From the NCBI GenBank assembly GCA_016938695.1, contig JAFGUC010000024.1, positions 124,001 to 188,000 of the forward strand: 64,000 bases of DNA. Reading direction: 5' to 3'. The stretch is from Candidatus Woesearchaeota archaeon. GTDB lineage: Archaea > Nanobdellota > Nanobdellia > Woesearchaeales > JAFGUC01. The notes under the pieces were generated by a model. That model was not told the origin of the DNA and did not search any database. It was given only the letters and a program-made list of their open reading frames with translations. Shown here one piece after another: positions 48,620 to 59,055 of the stretch (its first letter is position 1; the number at the start of each line of letters is the position of its first letter). The position numbers were made by a program, and so were the translations under genes.

Positions 48620-51600
48620 ATGAACAGAAACATTCCAAATTTTATTTTGGCATTCTTCATAATCCTAGTTAGTGTAAGCTTCGCTCAAGGAGCAATTGAT
48701 ATTCAAAAAACAGGCACTTCCTACGTTTGTGAGTTTTTGCCAGATTATGAAATACATTACATTCAAAGTTTTAGATGGATACAAAACGATAATACAGTTT
48801 TATTAACTGACTCAAGAGATATTGGTAGTGCAACAGCAATTTTAAGTGAATCTTCGACATTAACTGGAGTAACATTAGCTTCAGGAGATACATTAAAATG
48901 CGAAGTAAATTATGCTTTAACTTCTCCAGTTTTTGGAATTTTAACTGATGAAGTTACATACACTGAAAGTAGCACAACTCAACCAGTAACAAACCCAATT
49001 GTAACAATCACTCCAAATAATGCACATCCAACAACAGAAAGTCTTGTTTGTGATGCACCTGGTTTACCAAGTCAAGCACAAGGATTTCAATGGTATGATG
49101 GAAATAATATCGCAATTGTAGGAGCAACAGGTAACACATTAACAAGAACAATGGCCGGCGGATTTTCCGTAGGCGATGTTTTCAAATGTGTTGTAACTAA
49201 CATTGTAGCATTTCCAACAACTTACACTTATGGAAGTGCAATGGTAACAATTACAGTTGATCCAAATGCAGATGCTCCAACAGCATCAATAGTTACTCCT
49301 TCAACAGGAGATTATTCAAAAATTGGAACAAGCACAAGTTTTACTGCAATAGCAACTGGAGTTGCACCATTAACTTATTCCTGGACTAGTAACATTGATG
49401 GCGTATTAAGCACACAAAAAGATTTTACATCAACTCTTTCAATTGGAACACACGTGATTACGTTCACAGTAACAGATAATAACGGTGGAACTGCAACAGA
49501 TTCAATAACATATACAGTCAATGCGGCGCAAGCACCAGTTGTAAGCATAACAAGTCCAAGTGATAATTCTGAATTTTATGAAGGAGAAAATATTTCATTT
49601 ACTGCAAGTATAACTGATGCAGATAGTACCCTCTCAAGTATTGTTTGGTCAAGTAATATAGACGGAATTTTAAATGGAAATAACCTAGTAAGTTTTTCAG
49701 ATAGCTTATCATACGGAACACATACTATAACTATTTTAGTTACAGATTCTGATGGACTAACTGCCTCCGATTCTATTACAATAGAAATTGTCAAACCAGA
49801 AAGTCCAAAAGTTTCAGTGGTATTTCCAAACGATGGAGATGTGTTTAAACAAGGAGACACAATTCCATTCATTGCTGATGGTTCAAGAGATCAAATTACA
49901 AGTTGGATTTGGACAAGCGATGTTGACGGATTATTAAGTCAAAATCAAAATTTTACAATTTCAACATTAACACCGGGAGTTCATACAATAACTCTTAGAG
50001 CAACAGACATTTACGGAAATTTACACGAAGTAGAATACGTAATTGAAATTTTATTAAACATTCAAGGTTTTAAAGCAACTTCAATTGTTTCACCAAATAA
50101 TTTTGATCATTTTACAACAGGACAAAGTTTGATACTCTCCGGATATGTTGATAATCAAAACGCAACAGACTCTTTAATCTGGTCAAGTAGTATTGATGGA
50201 ACATTAGGTTCAGGAAATTCAATAAATGTAATTTTGTCAGAAGGTTTGCACAGAATTACTTTTTCAGTAGTCAGTACAAACGGACAAATTTCAAGAGATT
50301 ATATTTATTTGTACGTTGATAATACAAACGATCCAACAGCATCAATTGTTCGACCTTTTGATTTTGTGACTTACCGATTTGGAAATGATGTTTTTTTCTC
50401 AGGTCAACACACATCAACAGGAACAACAAATATTGAATGGTCCAGTGACGTAAATGGAACTATTAGAACATTAAATAATATAACATATAATTTTCAAGAC
50501 AATACTTTAGTTAGGGGAAAACATATCATCACATTTAGAGTAGATGATAACAACGGTGATAATTTAGATAAAGCAACTATCTATGTACTTGACCAAAACG
50601 CATCAGTTTCATCAATAACATCTCCTCTTGATAATTCGATATTTATTGACGGAGAACAGATTAATTTTACAGTTTCTGCTCAAAATGTTATAACTGGTTT
50701 TTGGATAAGCGATATCGAAGGAGTTTTATCTCAAAGTTTAAGTTTCTCAACAACACAACTAGCTGTTGGAAAACATATAATTACTTTTATTGGATTTGAT
50801 GCAAATGGAGAATATACTATTACAAGAACAACAGTAACAGTAGCATTACCACAATCACCAACTGTTGTAATTACTAGTCCAGTTTCAGGTCAAACATTTA
50901 ATTTAGGAGAAAATATTTTGTTCTCTGCAATTGCAAATGATCCTGATGGAATAATTACACAATGGCAATGGTCAAGTAACATTAACGGTGTATTTGGAAA
51001 TTCTCAAAATCTAAACTATTCAAGTTTATCTTTAGGAAGACACGATATAACTGTAACTGTATTAGACAATGATGGAAACAGGTATTCTGCAACAAGCACA
51101 ATCTGGATTTTAATTGGTCCAAGTACAGCGCCAATAGTTACAATAGACACACCAAATAATTTAGATTCATTCAATAACAATACAGTAATTAGTTTTACAG
51201 GAACAGCAATACCTAGTGCGGGAAGAACAATTGTTTCATACAGTTGGACAAGTGATATTCAAGGAGTAATAAGTACTCAAGAAGATTTTACAGCACAATT
51301 AAGTTCAGGTATTCATACAATTACTTTTGTTGCAATTGATTCAAATTTAGAATTAGGAATGGATTTTATTACGCTATACATCAATGCGTCAAATAACAAC
51401 AATTCGAATTCAACAAACAGCACAAACAGTACAATGATTATTAACCCAATTAATGGTTCATCATACATAAATAACACTGCAATTAATTTTATTGCAAGCA
51501 ATGAATCATGTAATGGATTAGCAATCACAACTTATGCTTGGGCAAGTAACATAAATGGATTTTTATCAAATCAACAAAACTTTACTCAAACATTGAGCGT

Positions 51601-52306
51601 AGGAACACATACAATAACTTTAGTTGCACAAGATTCAAATGGCACATGCACAGAATCAGTAACTATATTTGTAACAAATCCAAACGTTCCAAATCAAGCA
51701 CCAGTAGCAGTAATTCAAGCTCCAATGACTGTTAAAGTCAATCAAGCAATACAATACAACAGCACTGGAAGTTATGATGTAGATGGTACAATAGTAAGTT
51801 ATTTATGGAATTTTGGCAGAGGTGCACCAGTAAACGCACAAAACCCGACATACTCATATGATAAAGTAGGAACGTATCAAATTTCATTAATAGTAACCGA
51901 TGATGATGGGGCTCAAACCACCACAACAGCGCAAATAACCGTAAAAGAAGATAATGGTAACCTTGATGATGAAAAAAGTAAGTCCTCAAGGGAAAGTATT
52001 TATATAGATAGTATTGAAATGCCTAGCAATGGGGTCTATTTTAGGGGAGAAATTGCCCAAATAGTGGTAACATTTAAGAATAACCTAAAAACATCAGTTA
52101 CAGATATGCATGTTACTGCAATTTCACAAGAACTTGGATTATATACCAAAAAGGGTCCATTTAAGGTTTCACGTGGAGAAACAGTAACAAAAGAATTGCT
52201 CCTTGATATTCCATCAGGAGTCAGTCCGGACGAATACCAAATCAGGCTCTCGGTATACAATGGCGATCACGAAAGGATTGTTTACGTACCGATACAAATT
52301 AAATGA
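48620..52306 (+). CDS. Large secreted Ig/PKD-like repeat surface protein
   Basis: 1228 aa; ~9 repeats of 'W(T/S)S(D/N)I(D/N)GxLS...G.H.ITF.V.D..G', then canonical PKD 'YLWNFGRGAPVNAQNPTYSYDKVGTYQISLIVTDDDG'; signal peptide. Confidence 0.88.
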   Translation: MNRNIPNFILAFFIILVSVSFAQGAIDIQKTGTSYVCEFLPDYEIHYIQSFRWIQNDNTVLLTDSRDIGSATAILSESSTLTGVTLASGDTLKCEVNYALTSPVFGILTDEVTYTESSTTQPVTNPIVTITPNNAHPTTESLVCDAPGLPSQAQGFQWYDGNNIAIVGATGNTLTRTMAGGFSVGDVFKCVVTNIVAFPTTYTYGSAMVTITVDPNADAPTASIVTPSTGDYSKIGTSTSFTAIATGVAPLTYSWTSNIDGVLSTQKDFTSTLSIGTHVITFTVTDNNGGTATDSITYTVNAAQAPVVSITSPSDNSEFYEGENISFTASITDADSTLSSIVWSSNIDGILNGNNLVSFSDSLSYGTHTITILVTDSDGLTASDSITIEIVKPESPKVSVVFPNDGDVFKQGDTIPFIADGSRDQITSWIWTSDVDGLLSQNQNFTISTLTPGVHTITLRATDIYGNLHEVEYVIEILLNIQGFKATSIVSPNNFDHFTTGQSLILSGYVDNQNATDSLIWSSSIDGTLGSGNSINVILSEGLHRITFSVVSTNGQISRDYIYLYVDNTNDPTASIVRPFDFVTYRFGNDVFFSGQHTSTGTTNIEWSSDVNGTIRTLNNITYNFQDNTLVRGKHIITFRVDDNNGDNLDKATIYVLDQNASVSSITSPLDNSIFIDGEQINFTVSAQNVITGFWISDIEGVLSQSLSFSTTQLAVGKHIITFIGFDANGEYTITRTTVTVALPQSPTVVITSPVSGQTFNLGENILFSAIANDPDGIITQWQWSSNINGVFGNSQNLNYSSLSLGRHDITVTVLDNDGNRYSATSTIWILIGPSTAPIVTIDTPNNLDSFNNNTVISFTGTAIPSAGRTIVSYSWTSDIQGVISTQEDFTAQLSSGIHTITFVAIDSNLELGMDFITLYINASNNNNSNSTNSTNSTMIINPINGSSYINNTAINFIASNESCNGLAITTYAWASNINGFLSNQQNFTQTLSVGTHTITLVAQDSNGTCTESVTIFVTNPNVPNQAPVAVIQAPMTVKVNQAIQYNSTGSYDVDGTIVSYLWNFGRGAPVNAQNPTYSYDKVGTYQISLIVTDDDGAQTTTTAQITVKEDNGNLDDEKSKSSRESIYIDSIEMPSNGVYFRGEIAQIVVTFKNNLKTSVTDMHVTAISQELGLYTKKGPFKVSRGETVTKELLLDIPSGVSPDEYQIRLSVYNGDHERIVYVPIQIK

Positions 52307-52333
52307 TTACATTTTAAGGGGGGTTACCGAAAA

Positions 52334-53617
52334 ATGAAAACTACAAAAAACGTTGGAGTTTTGGCTATGCTTTTCGTAGTTTTGTTTGCTTTTGCAAGTC
52401 TTGCACAAGCTGCAATTACTATTGAAGAAGTTCAGCTAAACGACGATATCGTAACAGATACAACCAGTACTCTGGTTAGAGACTTTAGCCGAGACAATGA
52501 AGTCAAAGTTGAAGTAGAGTTGGTTTCAACAACAAATGTGAAAAATGTCCAAGTGGAAGCTGTAATTACAGGTCTTGAACATGATGCTGAAGATGCAAGA
52601 GACGCAAGTAGCGTTTTTGACATGAAAGCTAATGTTACTTACAAAAAGACATTGAATATTGCACTACCAAGTAGAATGGATATGGAACAAACATACAGAT
52701 TAAGAGTTAGAGTTGAAGATCAAGCTAACGCAGGAACTTACAGTGACTACTACATTTATGTAGACTCTGAAAGACACTCAATTGCTGTAAAAGATGTTCT
52801 ATTTTCACCAGAAAATGAAGTACAAGCAGGAAGAGCTCTTCTAACTGAAGTTCAGTTGAAAAATACTGGTCTAAAAGATGAAGAAGATGTTAAAGTTAAA
52901 GTATCAATTCCAGAATTAGGTGTTTCTAAAACAACTATCATGGATGAACTAGATTCAGACGATACTGAAACTACTGAACCAATGTTTGTTAGAATTCCAG
53001 ATTGTGCAGCAGCAGGAACATACGATGTATTAATTGCTGTTGAATACAATGATGGTGACGACATGGTTACTTCAAAAGAAACTATTACAGTAGTTGAAAG
53101 TGAAACTTGCAAACCTACAACAAAAACAACTGAAGGAACAAGTAAAACATTAGTTTCATTACCAGCAGCACAAGATGTTCTAGTTGGTGGAAGCGAATCA
53201 GTTTACCCAGTTCTTTTAACTAACGCAGGAGATTCAGCAAAAACTTACAACGTTGTTGTACGTGGTGTAGACTCATGGGGATCTTTTAGAATTGAACCAG
53301 CAATGACTCAAGTAGTTGGTGCAGGTCAAACTAGCCCAGTTTATATCTATGTTTCTGCAAAAGAAACTGCAACTGTTGGAGATAAAGCATTCTTTATTGA
53401 AATCAGAGCAGGCGACGAAACTAAACAACTTCCATTAACTGCAAACATAGTTAATGCAGAGAGTAAAGTTAGCGGAATCAAAAATGTATTAGTAGTTGGA
53501 TTGATTGTATTCGTTGTATTAATTGTTATCTTAGGTTTAATCATTGGTTTCAATAAAATGAAAGGAAATGATGACGACTTAGATGCAGAAGACGAAGCAG
53601 GTCAAACATATTACTAA
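52334..53617 (+). CDS. S-layer/CARDB-type surface protein with C-terminal TM
   Basis: Signal peptide 'MLFVVLFAFASLAQA', Ig-like repeats, C-terminal TM then acidic tail; SD 'AAGGGGGG' upstream. Confidence 0.82.
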   Translation: MKTTKNVGVLAMLFVVLFAFASLAQAAITIEEVQLNDDIVTDTTSTLVRDFSRDNEVKVEVELVSTTNVKNVQVEAVITGLEHDAEDARDASSVFDMKANVTYKKTLNIALPSRMDMEQTYRLRVRVEDQANAGTYSDYYIYVDSERHSIAVKDVLFSPENEVQAGRALLTEVQLKNTGLKDEEDVKVKVSIPELGVSKTTIMDELDSDDTETTEPMFVRIPDCAAAGTYDVLIAVEYNDGDDMVTSKETITVVESETCKPTTKTTEGTSKTLVSLPAAQDVLVGGSESVYPVLLTNAGDSAKTYNVVVRGVDSWGSFRIEPAMTQVVGAGQTSPVYIYVSAKETATVGDKAFFIEIRAGDETKQLPLTANIVNAESKVSGIKNVLVVGLIVFVVLIVILGLIIGFNKMKGNDDDLDAEDEAGQTYY

Positions 53618-53726
53618 ATTTTTTTTAATTTTTTTAATTTATTTTAGTTAATTTTCACAAATATCACAATCACAAATCATAATAATCCAATTCAAAAAAA
53701 ATTAAAACAATGGGGGAAGGCAAAAA

Positions 53727-56507
53727 ATGAGAAAACTTAATTTTGCAATTTTTGCAATTACATTACTACTACTATCTATTTCAATAGTTAATGCGTCAGG
53801 AGAATTTGATGTTTTCGCCCAATCTAAAGACTTGAGTATTTGCTCTTGTTCTCCATTTATAGACCAATTATTAATTAGAAATTTAGATTCATCTGAAAAT
53901 ACTTTTTATATTACAATTAGTGGAAGCGGTGCAAAATATATTACATCTGTGCCACAACCATTTAAAATTGATTCATATGGTTCAAAAGAAGTCACAATTG
54001 GTGGTGCAATACCATGTGGAATTAATGAAGATTTAGAGCTACAAATCACAATTCTTACCGCTAAGTACACAAACAAGACAATTCTAAGAGAACTTTCGGC
54101 AATAAAATGTGATCCAATAGGAATATTTGCTAAAGGACTAGAAACTACTTCAACTCCTTGTACTCAAGAGAATTTTAAGTTTGCAATAAAAAATCAAGCA
54201 ACATACAAAGAAACTTTTTCAATTGCAACAATTGATAGTTTAAGTGATTTTGTTGATTTACCAAATAATTTTTCACTATTACCAAATGAGATAAAAGAAT
54301 TTACTGTTCCAGTAAAACTATCTTGTGATTACAATGGTGAGCAAATTATTCCATTAACAGTCAAATCAAAATATACACCAGTTGAAAAAACATTAGACTT
54401 AAAATTAAATATTGAATCAAGTTATGATTTTGAAATAACTGGCGACGATTCAATTGAACAATGCACTGAAGATATATCGCAAATAAAAGTAAAAATAACT
54501 AATAAATTCAAAGACACAAATAACTTCTCAGTTGCATTAACAGGTCATGACTTTTTGACTCTAAATGAAACATCTTTTTCATTAGAATCTTTAGAGACAA
54601 AAGAAATAATTCTGACACTTGATACTAAAGATTATACAACAACAGGGGATTATAATTTTGATGTCGTTGTACAAGAAAAACTAGGTCAAACAACAAAAGA
54701 TTTTTCATTCAGTATAAAATTAAACGATTGTTACGATTTCAAAACAAATCTAAAAATAGAATCTGATGTATTATGTCAATACGAAAAAGAATATGATTTC
54801 ACAGTTGAAAATGTAGGAGATTCTGAAAATTTCAATATTTACTTTGATAAAGAATATCCATTCTTAACAATAGATGAAGCAACTTTTGATTTAGATTCAA
54901 AAGACTCAAAAGACTTATTATTAAAACTTGATCCAACAAAAGGAGAAAGTGGAACATACAATATATCGGTTATAACCGTATTAGGAGAAGGAACTCATAA
55001 GACAATAAAAACATCATCCTTTGTTGTTGAATTGTTGCCTCTTGACACTTGTTACCAATCAAATTTATTTGTAGGGCAAACAATTTTTGAAGAACAAGGA
55101 ATAATAAATTTTGTTCTAAAAAATTATGGATTCTACGATGACACAATAAAACTAAACCTAACTGCATCAAATGAATTTACTATATCTACAGATGAAATAG
55201 AATTGCCAAAAGATGCAGTACGAGTTTTTAACATTTCATTTGTACCAACAAATAAAACAGAATACAAGACATATGATCTAGATTTATTACTAACTGGCGT
55301 TAACTCAGAAAATGTCCAAGAAAAAATAATCAAAATCACATATGATAAAGCAGGAACTTTTACATCCAGACTAATTGCACTGTTAGCAATATTTTTAGTT
55401 GTAGGAATCTTTGCTGGAATGAAAAGCAAAGAAAACAGTCATGGTCGAAAAGTAATTGCAGTAGTATTCTTGCTTTCTGTAATAATTGCAATAATATCAA
55501 TATTCTTGATAAATAAAATGTCAATTATATTACAAACAATAATTTTTGTACTATGTTCAATTGGAATGTTTTTGTTATCTTACCTTTTGGTAAAAGTAAT
55601 CAAAACAATTGATTTTAAGAAACCAAAGCAACAAACAGACATAAAACAACCACGGAAAAGATCAAAGAAATCAATAAATATTTTTGAATACATTTTTTAT
55701 GCAATAATTATTGCAGGATTATCTAGTGTTGCAGTTTTAGTACCACAATTAACAGGATTTGCATTACTTGCAGTTGGTATTTTTGTTTCGGTTGCTGCAA
55801 TAATAAAATATTTTACACTAAGAAAAGAAAAGATTAAGACAGTAATTGTTCCAATAACAAAAGAAGGAAAAGTTGTAAAAAAATCATTATTGAAAAAAGT
55901 TGCTAAGGAAGCTAAACCAAAACAAAAACCAAAACCAAAGCAACCACGAAAACCAATAAACTTTGTACCACTTTTTAAAATATTAGGTGTATTACTAATT
56001 TTGTTCTTCAGTGGATTTGGAATATATGAATCACTAAATACACATAGAATTATCGCAGAGCAAGAAGTTGATACTTTCTTGAATCAAAGTATGTTCTATG
56101 GAGAGCCAAAAATAATTGAATTAGGAAAATACTTCAAAGATCCTGATAATGATACGTTGACATACAACATTACAACTACTAATTCAACGCTAAAAACTCA
56201 AGTACTTGATGAATTATTGTATTTAAATCCAAAAGAAACTGGAATCTTTACATATGCAATTACTGCTAGTGATGATAAAGGTGCAAATAGCGTTTCACCT
56301 GACATTATACTAAACGTTAAAACAGCAAGATTAAGTTTACTTGGAATGTTTTTACTAAGCATTTCTTTTGCAATAGGACTTACAAATCTAATACTTATTT
56401 TTATAGTAATTGGGCTTGTTCTTTTAGCATTAATAAAAATACTAGGAACAAAGAAAGAACCTAAAAAAGAAAAGCAAGTAACTAAGAGAAATAAGAAAAG
56501 AAAATAA
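53727..56507 (+). CDS. Multi-domain Ig-like membrane protein with paired-Cys repeats and multiple TM helices
   Basis: 926 aa; signal peptide, 5-6 Ig-like repeats beginning/ending in Cys, TM clusters and Lys-rich cytoplasmic segments. Confidence 0.8.
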   Translation: MRKLNFAIFAITLLLLSISIVNASGEFDVFAQSKDLSICSCSPFIDQLLIRNLDSSENTFYITISGSGAKYITSVPQPFKIDSYGSKEVTIGGAIPCGINEDLELQITILTAKYTNKTILRELSAIKCDPIGIFAKGLETTSTPCTQENFKFAIKNQATYKETFSIATIDSLSDFVDLPNNFSLLPNEIKEFTVPVKLSCDYNGEQIIPLTVKSKYTPVEKTLDLKLNIESSYDFEITGDDSIEQCTEDISQIKVKITNKFKDTNNFSVALTGHDFLTLNETSFSLESLETKEIILTLDTKDYTTTGDYNFDVVVQEKLGQTTKDFSFSIKLNDCYDFKTNLKIESDVLCQYEKEYDFTVENVGDSENFNIYFDKEYPFLTIDEATFDLDSKDSKDLLLKLDPTKGESGTYNISVITVLGEGTHKTIKTSSFVVELLPLDTCYQSNLFVGQTIFEEQGIINFVLKNYGFYDDTIKLNLTASNEFTISTDEIELPKDAVRVFNISFVPTNKTEYKTYDLDLLLTGVNSENVQEKIIKITYDKAGTFTSRLIALLAIFLVVGIFAGMKSKENSHGRKVIAVVFLLSVIIAIISIFLINKMSIILQTIIFVLCSIGMFLLSYLLVKVIKTIDFKKPKQQTDIKQPRKRSKKSINIFEYIFYAIIIAGLSSVAVLVPQLTGFALLAVGIFVSVAAIIKYFTLRKEKIKTVIVPITKEGKVVKKSLLKKVAKEAKPKQKPKPKQPRKPINFVPLFKILGVLLILFFSGFGIYESLNTHRIIAEQEVDTFLNQSMFYGEPKIIELGKYFKDPDNDTLTYNITTTNSTLKTQVLDELLYLNPKETGIFTYAITASDDKGANSVSPDIILNVKTARLSLLGMFLLSISFAIGLTNLILIFIVIGLVLLALIKILGTKKEPKKEKQVTKRNKKRK

Positions 56508-56511
56508 ATTT

Positions 56512-56826
56512 TTAATATTCTCTTTTTTTAATTTTTTCAATTTTTTTTAAAATTTCATTTTCTAAACTAACATCAAGAACTTCTGCAAGTAAGAAAACAG
56601 TAAGCAATACATCTGCAAATTCTTCCTTGATATTATCAGGAACAGAATCCTTTGTTTGTCGTTGATAATTTAAAAGATGTAAAACCTCATTAGAAAGCTC
56701 ACCGACCTCTTCAGTGATTTTAATCATTCCTGCCATAATTCTTCTATCTTTGCCACTGAAGCTGAATTTTTCTTCAAGCCTTTGATTTTCAAATTTGGCA
56801 AATTCTCTAACAGTTTCAAATTCCAT
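56512..56826 (-). CDS. MazG-like nucleotide pyrophosphohydrolase
   Basis: 'KITEEVGELSNEVLHLL' and 'EEFADVLLTVFLLAEVLDV' (ExxE...ExxD). Confidence 0.85.
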   Translation of the reverse strand: MEFETVREFAKFENQRLEEKFSFSGKDRRIMAGMIKITEEVGELSNEVLHLLNYQRQTKDSVPDNIKEEFADVLLTVFLLAEVLDVSLENEILKKIEKIKKREY

Positions 56827-56882
56827 AATTTAGATATAAGTTTAATTAATATAAACTTTTGGAAATAATAAAAAAACAATTT

Positions 56883-58511
56883 TTACTCGGATTGCTCAGA
56901 TGCGTACCGTTTTTCAATAAGTCCTGATCTATTTGCAGGGTCAGATAAAATTGGGTATATGCTTTTATCTAGATATAAAATTATATTATTCAATTTTATT
57001 TTATTAAATCCAATTGGTATTTGAGATTTGATATTTTCACCAATCAAGTACTCACTAGGTTCACCAATAACTTTGACATTAGCTCTAAATGATTTCAATC
57101 GTCTCTGGTTAATCATTGCTTCTTGTTCTAATGCGTAAGTTCCATCAAACATCCTAATAAAATATCTTGCAGAAGAGTGAATCTCATTTTCCATTGGATT
57201 TTTACAAATTGCAGCTAAATCACTTAATTCTTTAAGTGAGACTAATGCAAAATCTTCTGTACCTTGTTTCTCAATTCTTTGTTCGATTTCGTGTAGGTTA
57301 ATATTATGATTTTCTCTATATCTCTTATCAGTTCTTATTTTTCTAAGCCACATGTGGTTTGCAAAGTCAGATATTGCTTGATCAAGTCCTCCTTGAGCGT
57401 ACAACAAACTTGCTTTCGACAAAGTGTCAATAAAATCATTCATGTTCGCACCATTTGAAAGACTTTTATAATAAAATCCATCACGTTTCGTATCTTGTGG
57501 ATTGAAATCAATAAATGCCGCAGCCATGCATGCAATATCATCAGAAATTCCCTGTCCTTTTTTTGTTCTAATGTATTCTTGGAAAAATTGATAATACTTT
57601 GCGTCAGTAACATTGATGCATTGGTCTTTAACATCATTCCAATTTGTAACATGTGAGAAATCTATCCTAGGAACATCCATAATAATTCCTAAATTTTTGA
57701 ATAACTCTATTCTTTGATTTGAATTTAACATATTCAAAATTTCATCTTGATAATCTGCACTTGTTAAGTCCGTAACATTGATGCCTAGTTTCTGAATAAG
57801 TTTATGATTAATAATATATGATTCTCCGCCTCCAAGATCAATATTATATTTCTTTTCGGCCTTAATTCTTACTGTGTCATAATTATCAAAATAACCAGCA
57901 TAAAAAATTCCTTTTAGCAAAGCCTGTGAATCAAATTTATTCCAGAAAGGAATTCCAAATATAGGAGATTCTATTCCTCCCTGTGTGACGTCCATCATTC
58001 TACTTGGATTTTCAACAGCATCATGGACAAGATTTGCAATAGTATCAATTGCGTTTTGTGTTTCCAATAAAAAATCATAACGATTAAAATAAATTGGTGA
58101 GTTTCCTTTTTTGAAGTGTAATAACACCTCATCTGAAATCACATCATCTAATGTAGTGTTAATCATAGACCTACTTTGAAAAGCACAATGTCCTGCATGT
58201 GCGTGTCCAATAGTTGATCGTGGAATGAAATTAGTAGCCAAATAACAGCTTGGTAATGTCAAAATCTTTCTAGAATATTCATTTATATCTTCAGTAATTA
58301 ATTCAACAGGAGCAATGTTTTCACGCCATAAACGCATATTGTTAAGAACTTGTTTTTTATTGTTAAGTTTATTATTAAAGTGAATTTTTAGAATTTCCAT
58401 AGGGATGTCGTTGGCATTTCCCGTCGATAAAAACGTTTGGATTGAAATTCCTGCGTTTTTAGAAATTTTAGTAATTTTTTGAATAATTTCTTTAGATAAA
58501 CCCTTTGCCAT
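56883..58511 (-). CDS. Hypothetical protein, 542 aa, no recognised domain
   Basis: Long ORF with SD 'GGGGGGG' before the ATG. Confidence 0.7.
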   Translation of the reverse strand: MAKGLSKEIIQKITKISKNAGISIQTFLSTGNANDIPMEILKIHFNNKLNNKKQVLNNMRLWRENIAPVELITEDINEYSRKILTLPSCYLATNFIPRSTIGHAHAGHCAFQSRSMINTTLDDVISDEVLLHFKKGNSPIYFNRYDFLLETQNAIDTIANLVHDAVENPSRMMDVTQGGIESPIFGIPFWNKFDSQALLKGIFYAGYFDNYDTVRIKAEKKYNIDLGGGESYIINHKLIQKLGINVTDLTSADYQDEILNMLNSNQRIELFKNLGIIMDVPRIDFSHVTNWNDVKDQCINVTDAKYYQFFQEYIRTKKGQGISDDIACMAAAFIDFNPQDTKRDGFYYKSLSNGANMNDFIDTLSKASLLYAQGGLDQAISDFANHMWLRKIRTDKRYRENHNINLHEIEQRIEKQGTEDFALVSLKELSDLAAICKNPMENEIHSSARYFIRMFDGTYALEQEAMINQRRLKSFRANVKVIGEPSEYLIGENIKSQIPIGFNKIKLNNIILYLDKSIYPILSDPANRSGLIEKRYASEQSE

Positions 58512-58602
58512 AAAACCCCCCCACTAAAAAGTAGTAATGTTAAAGATTTTATATACTTATGTATACTTGAAAATACATAAAAGAAATATTAAAAATAGAA
58601 AC

Positions 58603-58675
58603 TGGGGGTATTGGGATTCGAACCCAAATCCGCCGGTCTGGAGCCGGAAGTTCTGCCAGGTTATACTATACCCCC
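58603..58675 (-). tRNA. tRNA-Trp(CCA)
   Basis: Reverse complement GGGGGTA...CCGG-CTCCAGA-CCGG...TTTGGGTTCGAATCCCAATACCCCCA; anticodon CCA, A73. Confidence 0.93.
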
Positions 58676-58801
58676 GAAATATATTCTTGTGATTTTCAAG
58701 CATTTAAAAATTATTCGCTTTTGTTATTTATAAATAAAATCACAAATAAAATCAGAATTATTAACACAAAATTTACATCAAAAAAATAAATTAGGAAGGA
58801 T

Positions 58802-58984
58802 TTATACCTTCTCAACTTTTATTGCACCAACAGGGCAAATGTCTTCAAGTCCTTCTGGAACATTATCAAACTTAGCTTTAACTGGTTCAGCTTTATCGCC
58901 TTCAAGTTTAAAAATGTCATCATGAGCACCTTGACATGCACCGCAGCCAACACAGGAATCATCAACTGTTACTTTATATGCCAT
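58802..58984 (-). CDS. Ferredoxin
   Basis: 60 aa; 'CVGCGACQGAHDDIF...DICPVGAI'. Confidence 0.93.
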   Translation of the reverse strand: MAYKVTVDDSCVGCGACQGAHDDIFKLEGDKAEPVKAKFDNVPEGLEDICPVGAIKVEKV

Positions 58985-59055
58985 TTTAACTAAAACCTCC
59001 TTTGTTTATACCTAATTTAGGATTATTATTCATATTTAAATTTTTACTAAATAAA

